A stretch of DNA of 64,000 nucleotides from Allium sativum (taxonomy: Eukaryota > Streptophyta > Magnoliopsida > Asparagales > Amaryllidaceae), in NCBI GenBank assembly GCA_030737875.1, contig CM060915.1, positions 363,193,863 to 363,257,862 on the forward strand, given 5' to 3'. A program made the translations under genes and the position numbers. A model generated the notes under the pieces. The model saw only the letters and a list, made by a program, of their open reading frames with translations, was not told the DNA's origin and ran no database searches. Position 1 is the first letter of the stretch; each line of letters begins with the position of its first letter. This document shows, in pieces, positions 20,880 through 36,400 of the stretch.

Positions 20880-23800
20880 TTAAGTTCTTGACAAAGAGTC
20901 TTGGCGTGTAAGCTCGTAAACAGCAGGCCGTACTTCACTGCTATTGTTGGCCGAAGTTGACCACAGGAATAAAAAGGAGGAAGTATATATGCTAATGTGC
21001 CACAAACTGCAGTAAAAATTAAAAAAAATAGAGGAGGGAAAAAATCAGTATGAGTTTTTATGCTCCAAACTAAAAGGAGAGTTACATGACAGATGTAGAG
21101 AAGATGTAGTTTCACCTATGCCAAACCCAATAGCTTTGATGATTTTCCAACTTCCAGCATGTCGCAGCAAAAGCTAGGGCAGCAAATCCCATAATTACAA
21201 GCGGCCAGTGAAACCTTTTATTCAGCATACTTACAAGATTCCGGAACCATCTTCTAATATTTCGCCAGCTGAAACAACAAAGTTACAGCTTTGATGAATT
21301 AAGTGGTGCATTTAAACCACATATCATTGGCATATTGAAATTTACCTATCGGTTACATATAAGTTCCAATCCACAGTGTGAAAGGTGAACTGATACGAAG
21401 TCAAAAACTCAAGTAGCCATCCAACAAAAAGGCCAACCGTCCCAATGATTACAACAAGAACAATATTTGCTGACCTGAAATTAATTATAAAACAGAGATG
21501 ATTTGGTACAGTACTAATTTCTGATGCAAAAAAATGAGTCACATACCTCGTTGCACCAGTTACAGCTAACAAAGCTGTGATGATTGCAACAACCGTGTGG
21601 ATCGCTCTTTTTGAAGTCTCGCTTATGGTAGCCATGTAGATAAATGTGCTTATCACAGCCATGAAAGAAAGCCAGAAGTCCATAAACTAAACAAACGTAC
21701 CATGATAGTACTTAATGAAGAATGATAACATAATAAAATAGTGACCAAGTATTCAAAGGAAACAGCAGAAATTGATATTCCAAGTTTCCAACATCTCGTG
21801 TAAGTCATAGTATATTTTTGAAGTCTTTATTTTTTCTTTCATCGATAATCAATCACAAAAAAAGATACAAAACAAATACCTGCAAAACCCGGAATGATAA
21901 AACACACCAAGTACCAACATCGCATGCATGATATAGCCCGCTTGATATACCACTAGAAGTAAACAACACCCATTCCGCAAATGCCTGAGAAACATAATAA
22001 ATCTAAGAAAAACAAAATCATAGAGGTACAAGTAAATAGATACCCGTTTTGCTAGATGTTACGCATGCAAGAAGTCTTACAATTTAACTAATTCGGGACT
22101 AAAAGGGCTAGCATATTTGGCTAGACTACGTGTTACCAAGGGACAAAAAAGTAATTGGGAGTTCAATGTTCGCTGCTAAGAGCAGTTATTAAATAATAAC
22201 TTATGAAGGCTCTGGAATGAAGTAACCACCAAGTACAACTGAGATGAATCTGGTTTGGCTGATTAGTTTATTTCAAGTGGTGTTGTTGATGCAGTTAAAG
22301 CACTGTTGTAAAAGAAGAGTCAAAAGCATGTCATGGTGTATGGCGTAGCACAGCATGACGATAACGCGTTCTTCTTTTATGGCATGGCGCAAATGAGTAA
22401 GTGCACCAAAATGCAGACGCATGGCACATCACAAACAAAACACACCTTTTTTTGTTACGCATTTTTGGGTTAAATGTTAAAACATGAACCTTGTAATTAT
22501 ACCAAAATCATACTAGCACTTTTAGCACGTCTGTTAGACATGTGAAATGAAAACTGAGAGCAAATTCATTTTATTCTGAAATGATGTTCATATGCATAGA
22601 TAAAACTTGAGACAGACAAATATGTGAGATAACCTCTTTTTATATGCATAGAAAATCGAGAGATCTTGTGAATTTAACGTTGGAATCGAAAGTGGAGGAG
22701 ATGAACATGTTACATGAGCGGGTAAAGTTCTATACTACATGAATGTGAGAAGAATGAGAATTTACCTGTAATCTTCTGGTTTAGTTTTAATTTTTTGTAC
22801 AGAGGTGGTTCTGTAATTTCAAAAACTTTAAAACAAAGCATTCATATTATACACAGTTTGTATAGGAATAGTTACATCCTTTCAAAAATTTCAAAATAGA
22901 GTATTTCTATAATATATTTGATTATAATTCTGTTCTTTTGGTTGATTTCCATTTTATAATGGGTTCCAAATAATGACAAAAAATTGAGACTGAATTCTAT
23001 GTGGTTGAAGAATAGCAAATGCTCTAAAAAAACAAAAACAAAAATCATGGAACAGTTATCGAACAATGATATAATCTTCCTCATTTAGACTAACTGGGCC
23101 ATCGCATGAAGCATCAAATCAGGCTAGAGCATCAGGCAGCCAACTTTTTTTAAACTCTATGCGTGTAGACTGCAGAAAAATTACGTCCATTCAAGCGGGC
23201 GCCATCTAACTGCTTTAGAGGAAGAAGGAAAGAAATGAGAAATTGCTATCTAGTGGAGAAGAAGTGCAATTTGATTTTTGTGCTTCAAGCAAAGATCTCT
23301 AATTCCTAATCAATAAGCTCTCTCATACATGCATTAATTTATTTCTATTTGAAACTTCGGAAAGGATAAAAATATTGATTTGATTCTCAGGTTTTTAAAT
23401 GCTGCTGCATATTAATTATATTCTGTAAGCATCAAAGAAAATATCCATATTTAGATTTCCCTTTTCAAAATTAGAATTCGCTATGAACATTTATACCCAA
23501 AATAATATAGACGTTGGGAACACTTGCTAAAGAAAAAAGAGAGGAAAAAAAAAATCTGATTTTCTTCCTATTAAAAACATTGAAAAGAACATGAAATTAG
23601 CATAAATACTAGAGTTTCTAAACGCTAACTATGTTAAACAAAGTACAACATATATAAATATACATACATACATATACATACAAACATGTAAGTATATATG
23701 CATGTGTGTGTGTATATGTGTGTGCGTATGTATGTATGTATAATTAATTTTGATGAACAAAGGGTTTAATATATCATACGATTAAATATATATTTTTATG

Positions 23801-24396
23801 AGAATCGAGTCTCAAACTGAAGAAAAAAGTGGCTGTTAAAATTTCAAAATTATTGAATATATCGTCTAGATGGGTTTTGATTAACGAATTATTTTAGATA
23901 CCAGAATCGTTAATTATTTTAGATACCAGAATGTTTCCACAGAAACAACCATCTGGAAGTTCTAATAGAAAAAATAAATGAAGATGCAGTTTAATCATTA
24001 AGAGGGTCTCTTACAATATTTTTCCGAAAGACAGATTTAGTTGATGATTTCAATAAATCTTGTGGTTCTGAACAAGGGAATGGGTTTTGATGATATAGAA
24101 AAAAATGAGACTGCAATGAATGAACAAATTAATGATATACAAGAAAATGTGCATGATATTGAGATTTGACCGCAACAGATAGTAAATGAAAGTGATGTCC
24201 AATGTTTAAATCATTTGAAAAAACAAATGTCGTATCTCTGGAACATGGTTTGAATATATATGATCTAGGAGCTTGGGATAATACCGATAGGAACATGAGA
24301 GATTTACTTGTTGAGAAGGGTCTTATTAGATCATTTAACTTAACTTTAAGATTAAAAAAAATAGACATCTCTCTACAAGTAATTAAAGACAAATGG

Positions 24397-24434
<38 letters not shown>

Positions 24435-27400
24435 AAGAGACAAAATATATATTAACCAAAAAAGGAGAAAACAGTTTTTCTTTGATGGCGTACAAAATCA
24501 GAACAGCAGAACAAAACGCCACTGAGTCTAAACAACAAAAAATAGAGAGCATACACAAAAATGCCCACAAGGCAACACAACAGAACACAAACCAAAAGAA
24601 GACCACTCAATCCTCCAGAACCAAGAGGCCAAACAACAACCCATCGAGAAGGAACCAACAAAAGCAGGAAATCAGGCAAAGACGCACAAACAAGAAGACC
24701 AAAAAAATCATCCTCCGTCAAAAAACAGGGGATGAGACCAAAGCGCTCGACGAAGAAAACCCAGCTCCTGTAGCATACAAGAGAGAAAACAAATGCGCTG
24801 ACTGAACTCCTAAGAAACGGGGTGCAACATCCATAGCAGGCAACTAACCCGAAAGCACAAGCTAGCGTACTCACCAGTCAAGAAAAGGTGTGCAATAGAT
24901 TCCACAGAACCTATACTGCAACACCTGCAACAGATACAAGAGGAATGTCGATCCTCGTAAGGTTCACCTCCAGTGGAAGTCCTTCATGGATTATTTTCCA
25001 CATAAGAATGGAGATCTTGAGAGGAATGCGCTTGTCCCAAACGAAAAAGAAAACCGAAATTCCAAAAACCAAAATTCTAGCAGAATTCCAAGCAATCCAA
25101 AGGGAAAGGGAGAAGGAATTACCGCTCTAGTCAAAGCCCCGACCATGAGAATCAGTAAAAGGCTTTACCGATTGCATCTGTTTCTAAGTCTCACTAGCGT
25201 AAAAAGAGAACCCGGTATAATCAGAAGTAGAAAGGCGCCGATACTTGGCATGGAGAAACGAAGCCCAAAGGGAGTCGTGTGCACGAAACCTGACCCAAAG
25301 CTTATAGACATAAGCCTTACAAACATCCTTGGGGTTTCACAGTCCCAATCGACCCTCTCGCCTAGGACGACAAACAACATCCCAGGAAACGCAATGGTGT
25401 GCCTCTTTGCATCGTCTTTTTTAACCCTATAAGAACGACGATACCAAAGAGCGGTAGAAGCAAAAGAACGACGACGTAGGGGTAATAGCGACAAAAACAT
25501 AAGACCCTAGAGAGTCGAGGACCGCCTTGATTAAAACAAGTCGGCCCGCCTCAGAGATGAGAGTCGAGTTCCATCTTAAAATCGTACCCCTAACTTTGTC
25601 AGTAAAAGGGTTGAAAATCGAGTTGAGTTTGCTGCTTCGATAAAGAACAATGCCGATATAAGAAAGAGGAAGAGAGCCAACACTAAAACCAGAAAACGTC
25701 TCAATCCATGAGATACTTCTTAGGTCCATAGAGTTGGCAGGTACGAAACAACTCTTCGAAGCGTTGGCTAACTGCCCCAGTGTTACTAATGGCGCACGGC
25801 GCAAAAAGGCGCAAACCCTCTCTGGAGCCTTGGCGCACGGCGCGACAAATGGCGCGCGCCTTTTTAATTTACTACGCATGTTTATTTTTTTTAATATAAC
25901 TAATATTTTAATAAAAGATTTTAAAAAAATCTCTTTTTTGCTAAAATATACGCAACAAATTTTTTTAATGTATTTTACAAAAAAAAAACATAAAGCATAA
26001 AATTTCAAACACAATAGTTTTCAAATCAAAAATAATAATACACATTAAAGATGAGCTAAAAAACTGAATCTCTCCACTCTTTCTGCTCTAGCAGGGACAC
26101 ACCAAGTCAGGTCATCTTCATCGTCGAACACAAGCTCATCTTCAATATTAGCCATATATTTAGTTAACCATTAATTACAATCATCAATATCATTCAAAGA
26201 TACTGGACCAACAGTGTCACGAATAGTATACATTCTTTAATGCTCGATTGTATTTAACAAATACCAAATCATGAAATATTTTTATGTTACAGACAAATGT
26301 ACAAAGACATTGGACATATTTACGTATATGCAAAGATAAAATAAAATCCAAGGGTATGTTCCAGAGCTGCTTGAATGCTTATCTTATGAGAATATTTTTT
26401 CTTCCTCAAAAATTGCTTCTTTTGATATATCATTCACGGCTTCAGAGTTTCATTCATTTGCTTTTGCATTAGACAATATTTTATGATCTTTTATACATTA
26501 AATTATATACTTCTGACAATATTAAAAGAAATCTAAACTAAGTTGGATAATAAAACATATGTCAGTTCTAAATATCGACATGCTAAGATTAGCCAATTAC
26601 ATAATTGTAAGATTATTAACTCGTTGATGATAATCGTATAGGAAATAATGATGATGTAATTATGTTTTCATATAACTGAAAAAAAGATAATTTTTTTTTT
26701 CATATTTCATATCATTATGATAATAATAGTAATAGTAGTTGTGATGGTGGTTGTAGTGATGGTAAGAGTATTTGCAGTGGTAGTTATAGCAGTTTGAAAT
26801 GCCCAAAAAAAAACCATAAAATAAAGAAAAGGCGCGCCATTTTGCGCCGTGCGCCATTTATGCGCCGCGCGCCATTTGCGTCATTTGGTGCGCCTTTTCA
26901 TATACGCCGCGCCGCAAATGGCGCAAACACCGCGGCGCGCCTTTCAAAACTATGAACTGCCCCAAACAACATTCGTAGAGATGAAGGAAAGAAAGGAGCC
27001 GATGGATCCCATTAGAGAAAATAATGATGTCATCAACTAGGACAAATACGAAATCATCGGGCATCCGCTTGAGATACCAAAACAGTGAATTTGCCCAACA
27101 ATGGTACGAGAGTGAATCCATCTTACCAGGGCATCTGCGGCGATGACAAAGTTGGAGAGAGGGGATCTCCATGGCGGAGACCCCTCCCAGAATGGAAGAA
27201 ACCTTTGGCCGCTCTGCTAATAAAAAAGAAGAACCAGCAGTTTGAAATGAGTCTCCAAATCATGTCAATAAGAGGCTCAGGAAACACGAACGATCAGAGA
27301 ACCCGAATGATGATGAACCAAGACATGTGATCGTAAGCTTTAGTCATATCAAACTTAATCACGACATTGGAACCTCTGATTGATTTGAGAGATGAGTTCT

Positions 27401-30400
27401 TGGGCTAGAAGAACATTGTTTGTAATCAAACGGCCTTTGACAAACCCAGTCTGAGAGGAGAAAACCAGACGGTCAAGAATAAGATCTAGCATAGAGGCCA
27501 AAATCTTGAAAATGACCTTGTTCGAGAAGTTACAGAGACTAATTGGACGGAAATCAAAACAAGAACAAGGATTCTCACATTAGTGGACGTCCACCCAATA
27601 AGGAGCATAACCCTAGAACAAAAGGAGAGAATAGCCAAGGAGAAGTCCAGTTGACTGATCTCCTAGGCACAACGGTAAAAAAATCGTTGGATCCGTCGGG
27701 ACCACTTGCACTATCTTGACTAAACGAGAAAACACAAGATCGGATCTCTTCAAAAGAGGGAGGCCTGCAAAGAACCAAAGCCTCTTCAGGGAGGACCAGA
27801 GAAGGGATGTAAGACAAAAGGCCAGGATTTGCTTGATCGATAGAAGGGCCTCCCAGAAAGGACGGGTGCGACATGATTCTCTTTTCTACCTTCGAGGGAG
27901 ACGAAGCGACGAAAAGGTCCAAACAAAGAATATGGTGTATAGAAAGGATATTATTCTTCTTTCTAATAGTAAAATGAAAGAATTTCAAATTAGAGTAGCC
28001 ATCAACAATCCACTTAATTCTCGCTTTCTGTAGAAGGAAAGCATTCTCAATGCTCAGTTCCGATTTGAAAGCAAGCTGGGCAAGGACTCAATCCGCCTTG
28101 TTAGAAGACGAAGGATTGGCATTGAAAGAGGCCTCAGCCATGATAAGAGCTTCTTCCGTCAAGCGTACTTTATCAAAAATGTTTTTAAACACTTGCATGT
28201 TCCATATCTTTTGACAAGATTTGAGACGCTTGAGTTTGAGAGAGAAAATCGCTATAAGACTACACGAAGCGGGGAGAAACCAAGACTCCACCACCGGGAT
28301 GGAATGATGGATTTTCCACATGGACTGAAAACGAAACAAAGTGGGCTGAAGGAGGAAAAGGGGGAGCACTTGAGATTTAAAGGGACGTGATCCAAGATAG
28401 CGCAATGATGGTGCTCCACTGAGAAAGGGAAGAAAAGGATAAACCATCCATATAAACCGAAGACGCGATCTAGTCTAGAGAGGATTCTGTTAGGTCCAAC
28501 TTGATTGTTAAACCAGGTAAATGAGGATCCAACAAAAGAGACCACAGCTAAGCCCTACTGATAGAGGATCCTCCTCTTTCTTTGTCTGGCAAGACTCAAC
28601 ATTGAAATAACCCTCGATGACAGAGACACCACTGAAGTGAACCGAAAGGAATAAAATATCTAGCCACAAGGTCAGACGGTCGACGTGATCACATTGGAAT
28701 AACCGTGGAAAACAGGAAGGGGAAAGGAAGGAGAGGGAGCGAACACTCAACAAAAAGCAGTTGAGCCATAGTAGTTAAGGCGCAAAAAGGCGCAAGCATT
28801 GAGCCTGAGGCTTTTTTTAGCCTTGGGCTTTTTTGTGTGCCTTTTATATGAGTTTGATCTGCTATTTTACGAACTACAAATTAATTTTTAAACCATATTT
28901 TATAATTCATTCAATTATTTACATGTTTTATTAATAAGATTCGAATTTCAAACCATATTTATGATTTGTTGAACAATCAAAATTTTTATTTAACTATTTA
29001 TAAACAAATTTTGAATTTAGCCCAAAAAAAGCCCCCCAAACTGCAAAAATGCGCACTCAATCTGCAAAAAGGCGCAATTCTTGGGCTTTTTTGCGCTTAG
29101 GCGCGCCCTGATAACTATGAGCTGAGCCGAGTCGAAAATAAGCCGAACGTAGATATCTTTAGCCCAAAGAATTCAAATCTTGTTGGTTTCGTTGAAGGTG
29201 TCACCTCCAAATCTAAACCGAAGGACGATGTCGGAAAGCATTCCCGGTACCATGAATGATTCCTGAAGTGCCAGCAAAATAATGGAATGCTTCTTGACAA
29301 TACGCTTAAGACGTGAAATAGAGACATCATTGCCGATACCCCGATTATTCCAAAATAAACAGTTCACCATTCTATAAGAAAAGGGAAAAAGAAAACAACA
29401 TAAAAGAGAAGAAAAATCAATCAGATAAAGAGTGCGACGAATCGACCCAACGATCTGCTCGGCCGCAGGAAGTGAACACAGGAAGTGAACACGTACGAAT
29501 AGAGCGAGGAGTACGCGACTGAGACTGAAAACTCCTTCGGGAAGAACAGGTAAAAGAGTGAGATCGAGAGACGAGGCTGAGGAAAGGCCCAGAAACAGAG
29601 ACCGATCTAGAAGCAACAAACAGGATGATCGCTGGATGGGGCAAGACGAGGTGGACAAGACGACATGAGTAAGTTCCTAGCTATATAGGTTAATCGGCCA
29701 TTAGTTAACCAAATTTGGCCCGGACTAAGCATGGGAATCGAATGAGAAACACAAGGAAAAGAAAGAGGGAGATGTCATAACATCACAAAATGGCGTTACC
29801 ACTTGTTGTATGGACTCCACAATTGCAGAGTCGTCATCAAGTTGGCGAACCTGCAACGATGTGGAAAACCAATTATGTATCGAAAACAAATTGGGCGAGT
29901 GGCAAAAATATCTCACGGTCCAACATAGCAACCATCGACACCGATGGACACAGACCCACGTACGACGACATATAGACGACCATAATCCGGTAATCTATAC
30001 ATCGCCTACCGTAAGGAAGGCGCCACAACAACCTGCAAAAACAAGAAGCAGACCTTTCCAACGCCGAGGCAAAAACTCAGACAAAAACCATGAACAATAA
30101 GATCGGAAGGCAAACAGCCATATTGCATAGGAACTACAAAACTGGGAATTCCTTAGAAACGCGGCCAAAGCCCAAAACAAGGCATAATCCCTCAAACCAC
30201 ATGAGCCCCACCCAACTACAAGAATGCCCAACAGGCACCTTAAAAGAAATCAAGACAAGCCTGCCAAACTACACAAAAAGGTGCAGGTTAAAGGAGCACC
30301 CGCAAAACCCGACAAACGACAAGCAACAACCTAAGCAACCATCAACAGCAAAACAGAGTTGGCAGAGAGACCTAAAACAAGAGTAAAAGGCCCGATAGAG

Positions 30401-33400
30401 CAAGAGGACACATCGTCCTTCAGGGCCTTCACAAGCATATAATGGGAAGAGCAACCCATCTCCTACACCACCCACAAAAGAACCAACAATCACCTTAACT
30501 GATGGAAAAACGACAGCAAAGGGAGCAAACCACCTCTCCAACTCATACAAGTAAAAATGCGAGCAGGGAAAAAAGAAAAAAAAGGAACACAAACCTAATA
30601 GGAAACCAAATCTGAAACCAACAGACGAGAAAAACCCACATCCACCAACTCCTCGGCTTCGCCTGGTGACGTGGATGTCACGCCAGATGTAGGCAACATC
30701 GACTGCATCCGAAGAGCTGAAACATCCCACCTCCCCAAGCCACTAAATCGAACGACCGCCAACGAACGTCTAAACTTGCTACCCCTAAGCCACGAGTGAC
30801 CCGACTGAGGCAACGAAACAACTGCAGGTTTACCCAAATCGATAGGACTAACATCCAATTCCTCAATAGTGACAAGAGGAGAAAAACAATTGCTCGTAAC
30901 CAGGGGACTATGCACGAGCTTGTGCAACGCCACTAACAGAAAACGAAACGACAGCGCTGCCCGATTGAGGGAACGAAAAGGAGTTCAAAGAAGTCACCAA
31001 CGAAGGCCTATTATGCCGCCTACGATGATGATTCCCTTCCGAAACACAAGCATGATTTGGTAAAGCATGTCAATCCACTGAAGAAGAGTAGCAGGAAATA
31101 TATTTTGGCAAGAACCGGTTAGGAGGCACTGCCTCCTCAACAACATGAACAGAAACAACGGTGTTAAGATCCGAAACCGCAAAGCAATCATCAACTAGAC
31201 ACCCCATAACAGATCGGCCGCCAACATCAAAAGAACACAAATCCTCTAAAAAAGGGCAAGGCCAAACTTCTAAGAGAAACCAAGCCTACTAACCCTAAAA
31301 AATCTGCCATGGAACCTATGCGGAACAAAACCTTTGTGGAACCAAGGTCGCTTCCACCGACACACCCACTGTCATCCTAATAGACTTCAAAATCAAAGCC
31401 AAAATCAGGACGCGAACGCACAAACGAACCCATCGTACAAAAGCCAACCATTGGCAAGACAAAAGCCAACGAGCCCTAGAAATATGCCAATTAAGGCCCT
31501 AATAGGGGAGCGAAGCTACTTAGAGCACTGAGGGGCAGAACGCCAGAAGAAAAAGCCAATTAACGTACTAAAAATAAGAGAGGAAAGGGCGAGTACATGA
31601 TTGAAATCGGCTTTGTTATACTAAATTGATAAACAAGGTATTTTTTTTCTACTATAAGTTACTTAATGTAACGACTTCTAAAAGCCAATTAGCCAAAAAA
31701 AAAAAAAAAAAAAAAAAAAAAATCGTAGCATGTCAATGTATATACAATGTATTTGCCGATTCTTTTAAAATGATGAGCTGTTTTACTAGATTATGCTGAT
31801 AATTTTACTTTGAAATCTTTATCAACTACATGTTGAAAAGTCATGTAGAAAATGTTGAAACTATATTTCATCAAGTCTCTTAAATAAGATGATTAGCAAA
31901 TATAAGAACCGGTGTTACGGCTGTGGTAACTATCGTTATTACCACCGACCGTCAACAGTAGCTACAACCGATGATGGTTATAAATTCTTATAACCATTAC
32001 TATAGCCTTTTATGATGGTTAACCATCATATTTTCAATTATATGCATTATTGATAATAAACTCATATAGCTCAAACAACTTTTCACAAATTCATTTGTTT
32101 GTAAAACGACAATGCAAGCATACGTTATTAGTTCATGAAAACACATATTATTAATGTACAACTTATTCCTTTAACTTATATTACTAATTTTTTAATTTAC
32201 ATTACATATTATACAAAAAAATAATGTATGGTTGGGGTAGTTAACCACGTTTATCTAATTCTTCAATCGTTACTGTAACTCTTACCGTTATAGATGGTAA
32301 CCACAAAAACGATTGATGGTTCAACCACAACAGCCTTAGAGATAAGCGATGATGCAAAATTGTGTCGAGATGCTGAAATTTTAACGAATCAAAAACTATC
32401 TATTCTCAAGCTTATTGTAAGTTTAGTTATATGGTATGAAAATTGTAGTAAAAAATAATATTATTAGTAAAAATCACAATTTGAAGATATGGACATCGAT
32501 ACCACGATAAAATCTTTGCAAAATCTTGTTTCTTTTTAAAAAAACTAATAGAGAAAATAGATTTGATTCGGGTAAGAGCGAGACAACAACATTTGCTTCC
32601 AAAATGAACACTAATTCAAATCCTTTGAAACATAAAGTTTATAGGAGATGTCAATTTGAAGAAATTGCAAATTCAAAAAGGGAGCAACAACCTAATAAAG
32701 AATCATTTAAAACCGATTAGTTTATTGTGGCGGTGGATGGTGGTTCAAAATTAAGGGAGAGATTTGAGCAACAAAATTCATTTCAGCCAATTTTTTATTT
32801 ATTGTTTGTGACTTGAGATTAAAATCACTAAATGACGATGAATTAAAAGATTGTGTGAAAAAATTGATTTAGCTTCGAAATGCAATAATATGTTTCTAAA
32901 TGCAATAATTTTAAATAGGATCTTGTTTATTCTATCCGTTACAGTCGCACAACGAAATTTTTGAAAACTAAAGTTATCAAAGTCCCAACAATGAGATAAG
33001 ATAAACTTACTAGATCAGCAATCATATGCATTGAAAAAGGTACCTTAAAACGATTGAATATGAAGACATCATGATGGCTTTACTTCTAAAAGTGCAAGAA
33101 GAAGACATTTTGAGTGATAAATTTTTAACTTTCCACTCTCACAGAAGACAAAAAGGTATGTCATACACTTTACATGCTATTTACTCGTATTATTTATTAT
33201 AAAAATATTGGTATTTTATGTCTTTTATTTTATAACTACATTTTCCACAAATAACCATGTTATATCTAATTATCTATATCTTAATTTGTAGCTATATGAA
33301 GCGTTTACCATATCCAACGGTACAAAGAAAAGTAAATTATGATTTCTAGTCGTTGCGATAATTCAAGCCTTGCATATAAAATTTCTTCATCTTTTTTTTT

Positions 33401-36400
33401 TTTTTTTTTTTTGCATTATAGCTATCTTATTTTCATTTTTCCTACTAGCAACGTTAGTTCATAATAGTAGCGTCGAGTTTTAAAAAAGTAATTGAAATTA
33501 CTTACAAATATGAATTTCATCTAATATTGTTGCATAAATTTTTACAACATGGAGCATAATTTAACTCCAAATGATATGCAATCTTTTCCAATTTGTTCCT
33601 TAGTTTTTTCTAAGTATTCTTTCAAGTTTTAAGTCAACCAGATTCCGTTTGAGCTCTATAAGTCCAGTTAAAGTTATTTTGCTTCAAAAGCGGGTTAACA
33701 TCTAACTTTATAAGCATTACCAGTTTATTATTTTTTATTCCATGCTTGAACAATTACATGTGATGATATCTTTGTAAGGACGGAGTTCATATGGTACAAT
33801 CATCGCCCACAATAAGAGGCATGATGAGCAATAGGTGGGTACAAAAAAATGAGGCTCCTATGAAGAGGTCAGCTAGGGTTGGATTGCACTGGGGGTAGCG
33901 ATGACAATCAACTATGTTCTGAAGATGATGTGGTTATTATGATAAAGGAGAAGCAGCTTCAAATTGGAGACGAAAAAAGCAGCAAGGATGTCCTTTAACG
34001 GTGTATTTAAAAAATAGTTAAGTTTATGCCAATAACGTTATTTTGTGGTAGTAATTATGTAGTTATAATGGTATTCATAGAATAAATATGTACAATTTAG
34101 CTCATAATGCTATCTGATTGTAGCAGTTTGTGAATTGTAACAGCAGAATAAGAACACGAGTATCAGTTTTTCGATGAAGTTTTTAGTTTAGCTTACAATG
34201 TTATTCTATAGTAGCATTTATGAATTGCAGTAGCAGTTGATATTACAATGCTATTTTGTGGTGACATTTTATGTTTAGTAAAACGACACGGTATCATTTT
34301 TGTATTTGTTAACGTATTTCTGTATGATTTTTCATATTATGATACCGCATGGTATCATTTTGTAAGTGTTTAAAAGACACCACATAGTTACATTTTGTAA
34401 TATTAGAAGCATTTATTATTGTTTTTTATTTACTAAATTAAGAAAGAATATAGCAATTACTTTTTATTTTACCTTCTTGTAGCGGTTCAAGTTTATATGC
34501 TACTACATAGTAACATTTCGTATTTATTGAATTAAAAAATAACATTATTTCTAGGCTTTTCATTGTAGCAACATTTTATGTGTGTATCCTACAACTAGTA
34601 GCATATTGAATTTATCTAATAAAAAACAGCATTTACTTAAGCATTTATATTTTTCTTATGTTGCCTTCTAGTAGAAGTTCATGTTTAAAAGCTACTCCAT
34701 AGTAGCATTTTGTATAAAAAAAAAAAAAAAAAAAACTTATGTTTTAGTGCCATTACATGTTCAACCACTACGATGGTGCAGCGTGTTGTGCTTATTATTA
34801 TTTTTACATAATTGTTTCTTATAGTGATAGTGCATAGTATCGATTTGTACTTGCTGCAGTTTCTCCTAATAATTGATGACTGATGAGCAAGATGAAATGG
34901 AAAATAGTATCATAGTATGTCGGAGGATGTAGGTGGTGCGGTAGGTGATGCAAAGAAGCATGTGTTTGTTTGCTATAGTTAGAATTTGAAAAAGAACGTC
35001 GGGCTGATTGTAGAAGGTTAGGGAATCAGCTAAAGTGGTGGCAATGATTGATCTGATAATAGTACAATGGACCGACTGCAAGTGGAGCACTAGAGCGTGG
35101 TTGAGGTTGCATGGTTGAGAAACATGATTAAGAGGAAGAAACATGTTTCCTCCTTATGGTTAAATTCTGAATGTTGTGTGGCCTAGCATCTAAAATTTGA
35201 TACAAGTTTGTCTTCTAAACAAAGTACCTCGTATATATGTATGAATACACAGACATGTGATTATTTTGAGATATGTTTTGGCTATTCAAACTAGTGTGTA
35301 ACACGTGACACGGTAATGTTGATAAAAATAGTATTTATATTTCAATTATTGCTAGAATATATTTTGTTAAATAATATAGGACAAATTTATCATGTTATAT
35401 TTATCCTAAATTAAAATTATATGCGATGCTCGGATATAAGGTTGAGGGTTCAATCCTCACAAACTATATATCTCTATCCAAATTAATGTCTTAACTCAAA
35501 AAAATATAAATTAAAATTATTACTATTGCATATAAAAATGTTTTATGTTTTTTTTTTCTCAATAATAAAAATAATTTATGTTATATGACATATTTTCATG
35601 TGTGTACGAATAAGTAACTTTACCATTTTGTTAATATGGTTATTATGTATATGTGTGTAGAATTGTCTTCTTTTATAAAGGATTATAATTGGATTAATGA
35701 ACACTGGATAACTAAACTTATTTAAGAAATTTGAATTAACGATCAACATAACTACTCAAATATAAAGAGCTAATGTAAAAAAATTTGAAGAAAAATAAGA
35801 AGAGCTTTGTACATATTATTTGTAATTGAAAAGAGCATTGGTCATATGTTAGCTTATCTATATATGAACCTTTATCCATATTAATTTTTTATTTTAAAAC
35901 AATTTAATCCATGCAATAAACCGTATATATCATATTGCCATTGGAGTATCATGCTTTCAATTTTGATAATTGTAAAATAATATAATGTAGCATTTTAGTT
36001 GATTTATGAGTTGGATATGGTGTGATAACATGCAGAAAATGTGAATGTTTATATAGTCTAATATTCGTGTAGTTTGTGCATTCACATCGTAATGGTGCAA
36101 AATATAATTTGTCTTTTATATGTTGTTCAAAATAAAATTGTAAAATATGTTATGTTGCGTACGATAATTTTTTGAGGTAAATGAATCAAAAGTTAAAAGA
36201 GATATTATTACTTATGTATTTGTATTACATGATTTAAAAGGTGGTGCCTGACGCAACGGTAAGGTTATCCGGCTGGTAATCTGGAGCGCTCAGGTTCGAG
36301 CTCCGGTCTCTTCACAATGTGAGGGAAAGGCTGTGCGCGCTAATTGACCACCCCCAGAGCCCAGAAAGTCGTGAGAACAGTACTAGAATGGGAGACTGAT

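Larger units (their letters stand above)
24399..31690 (-). mobile_element. L1-type LINE retrotransposon (degenerate), reverse orientation
   Basis: The 3' end is the T-run at 24399-24433 (poly-A on the minus strand). Reading the minus strand from right to left: an ORF1-like GC-richer region (about 31500-29700); an endonuclease start at 29370 (MVNCLFWNNRGIGNDVSIS) with ALQES, continuing past an inserted MITE to SSFTWFNNQ and RILSRLDRVFG near 28450; reverse transcriptase pieces, including SASGPDG (about 27700) and the catalytic VLVDDIIIFSNG (about 27060-27095, LVDD in place of the usual FADD); the post-RT block SLPLSYIGIVLYRSSKLN with LISEAGRLVLIKAVL (25520-25670); and a zf-RVT-like block (ISILMWKIIHEGLP, about 25005). 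Frames are broken several times, so the copy is dead. The exact 5' end and target duplication were not found. Confidence 0.82.

Noticed and set aside
24129..24606. Open frames with poly-Lys or poly-Phe runs
   Set aside because: They are produced by reading through the T-run that is the LINE poly-A tail.
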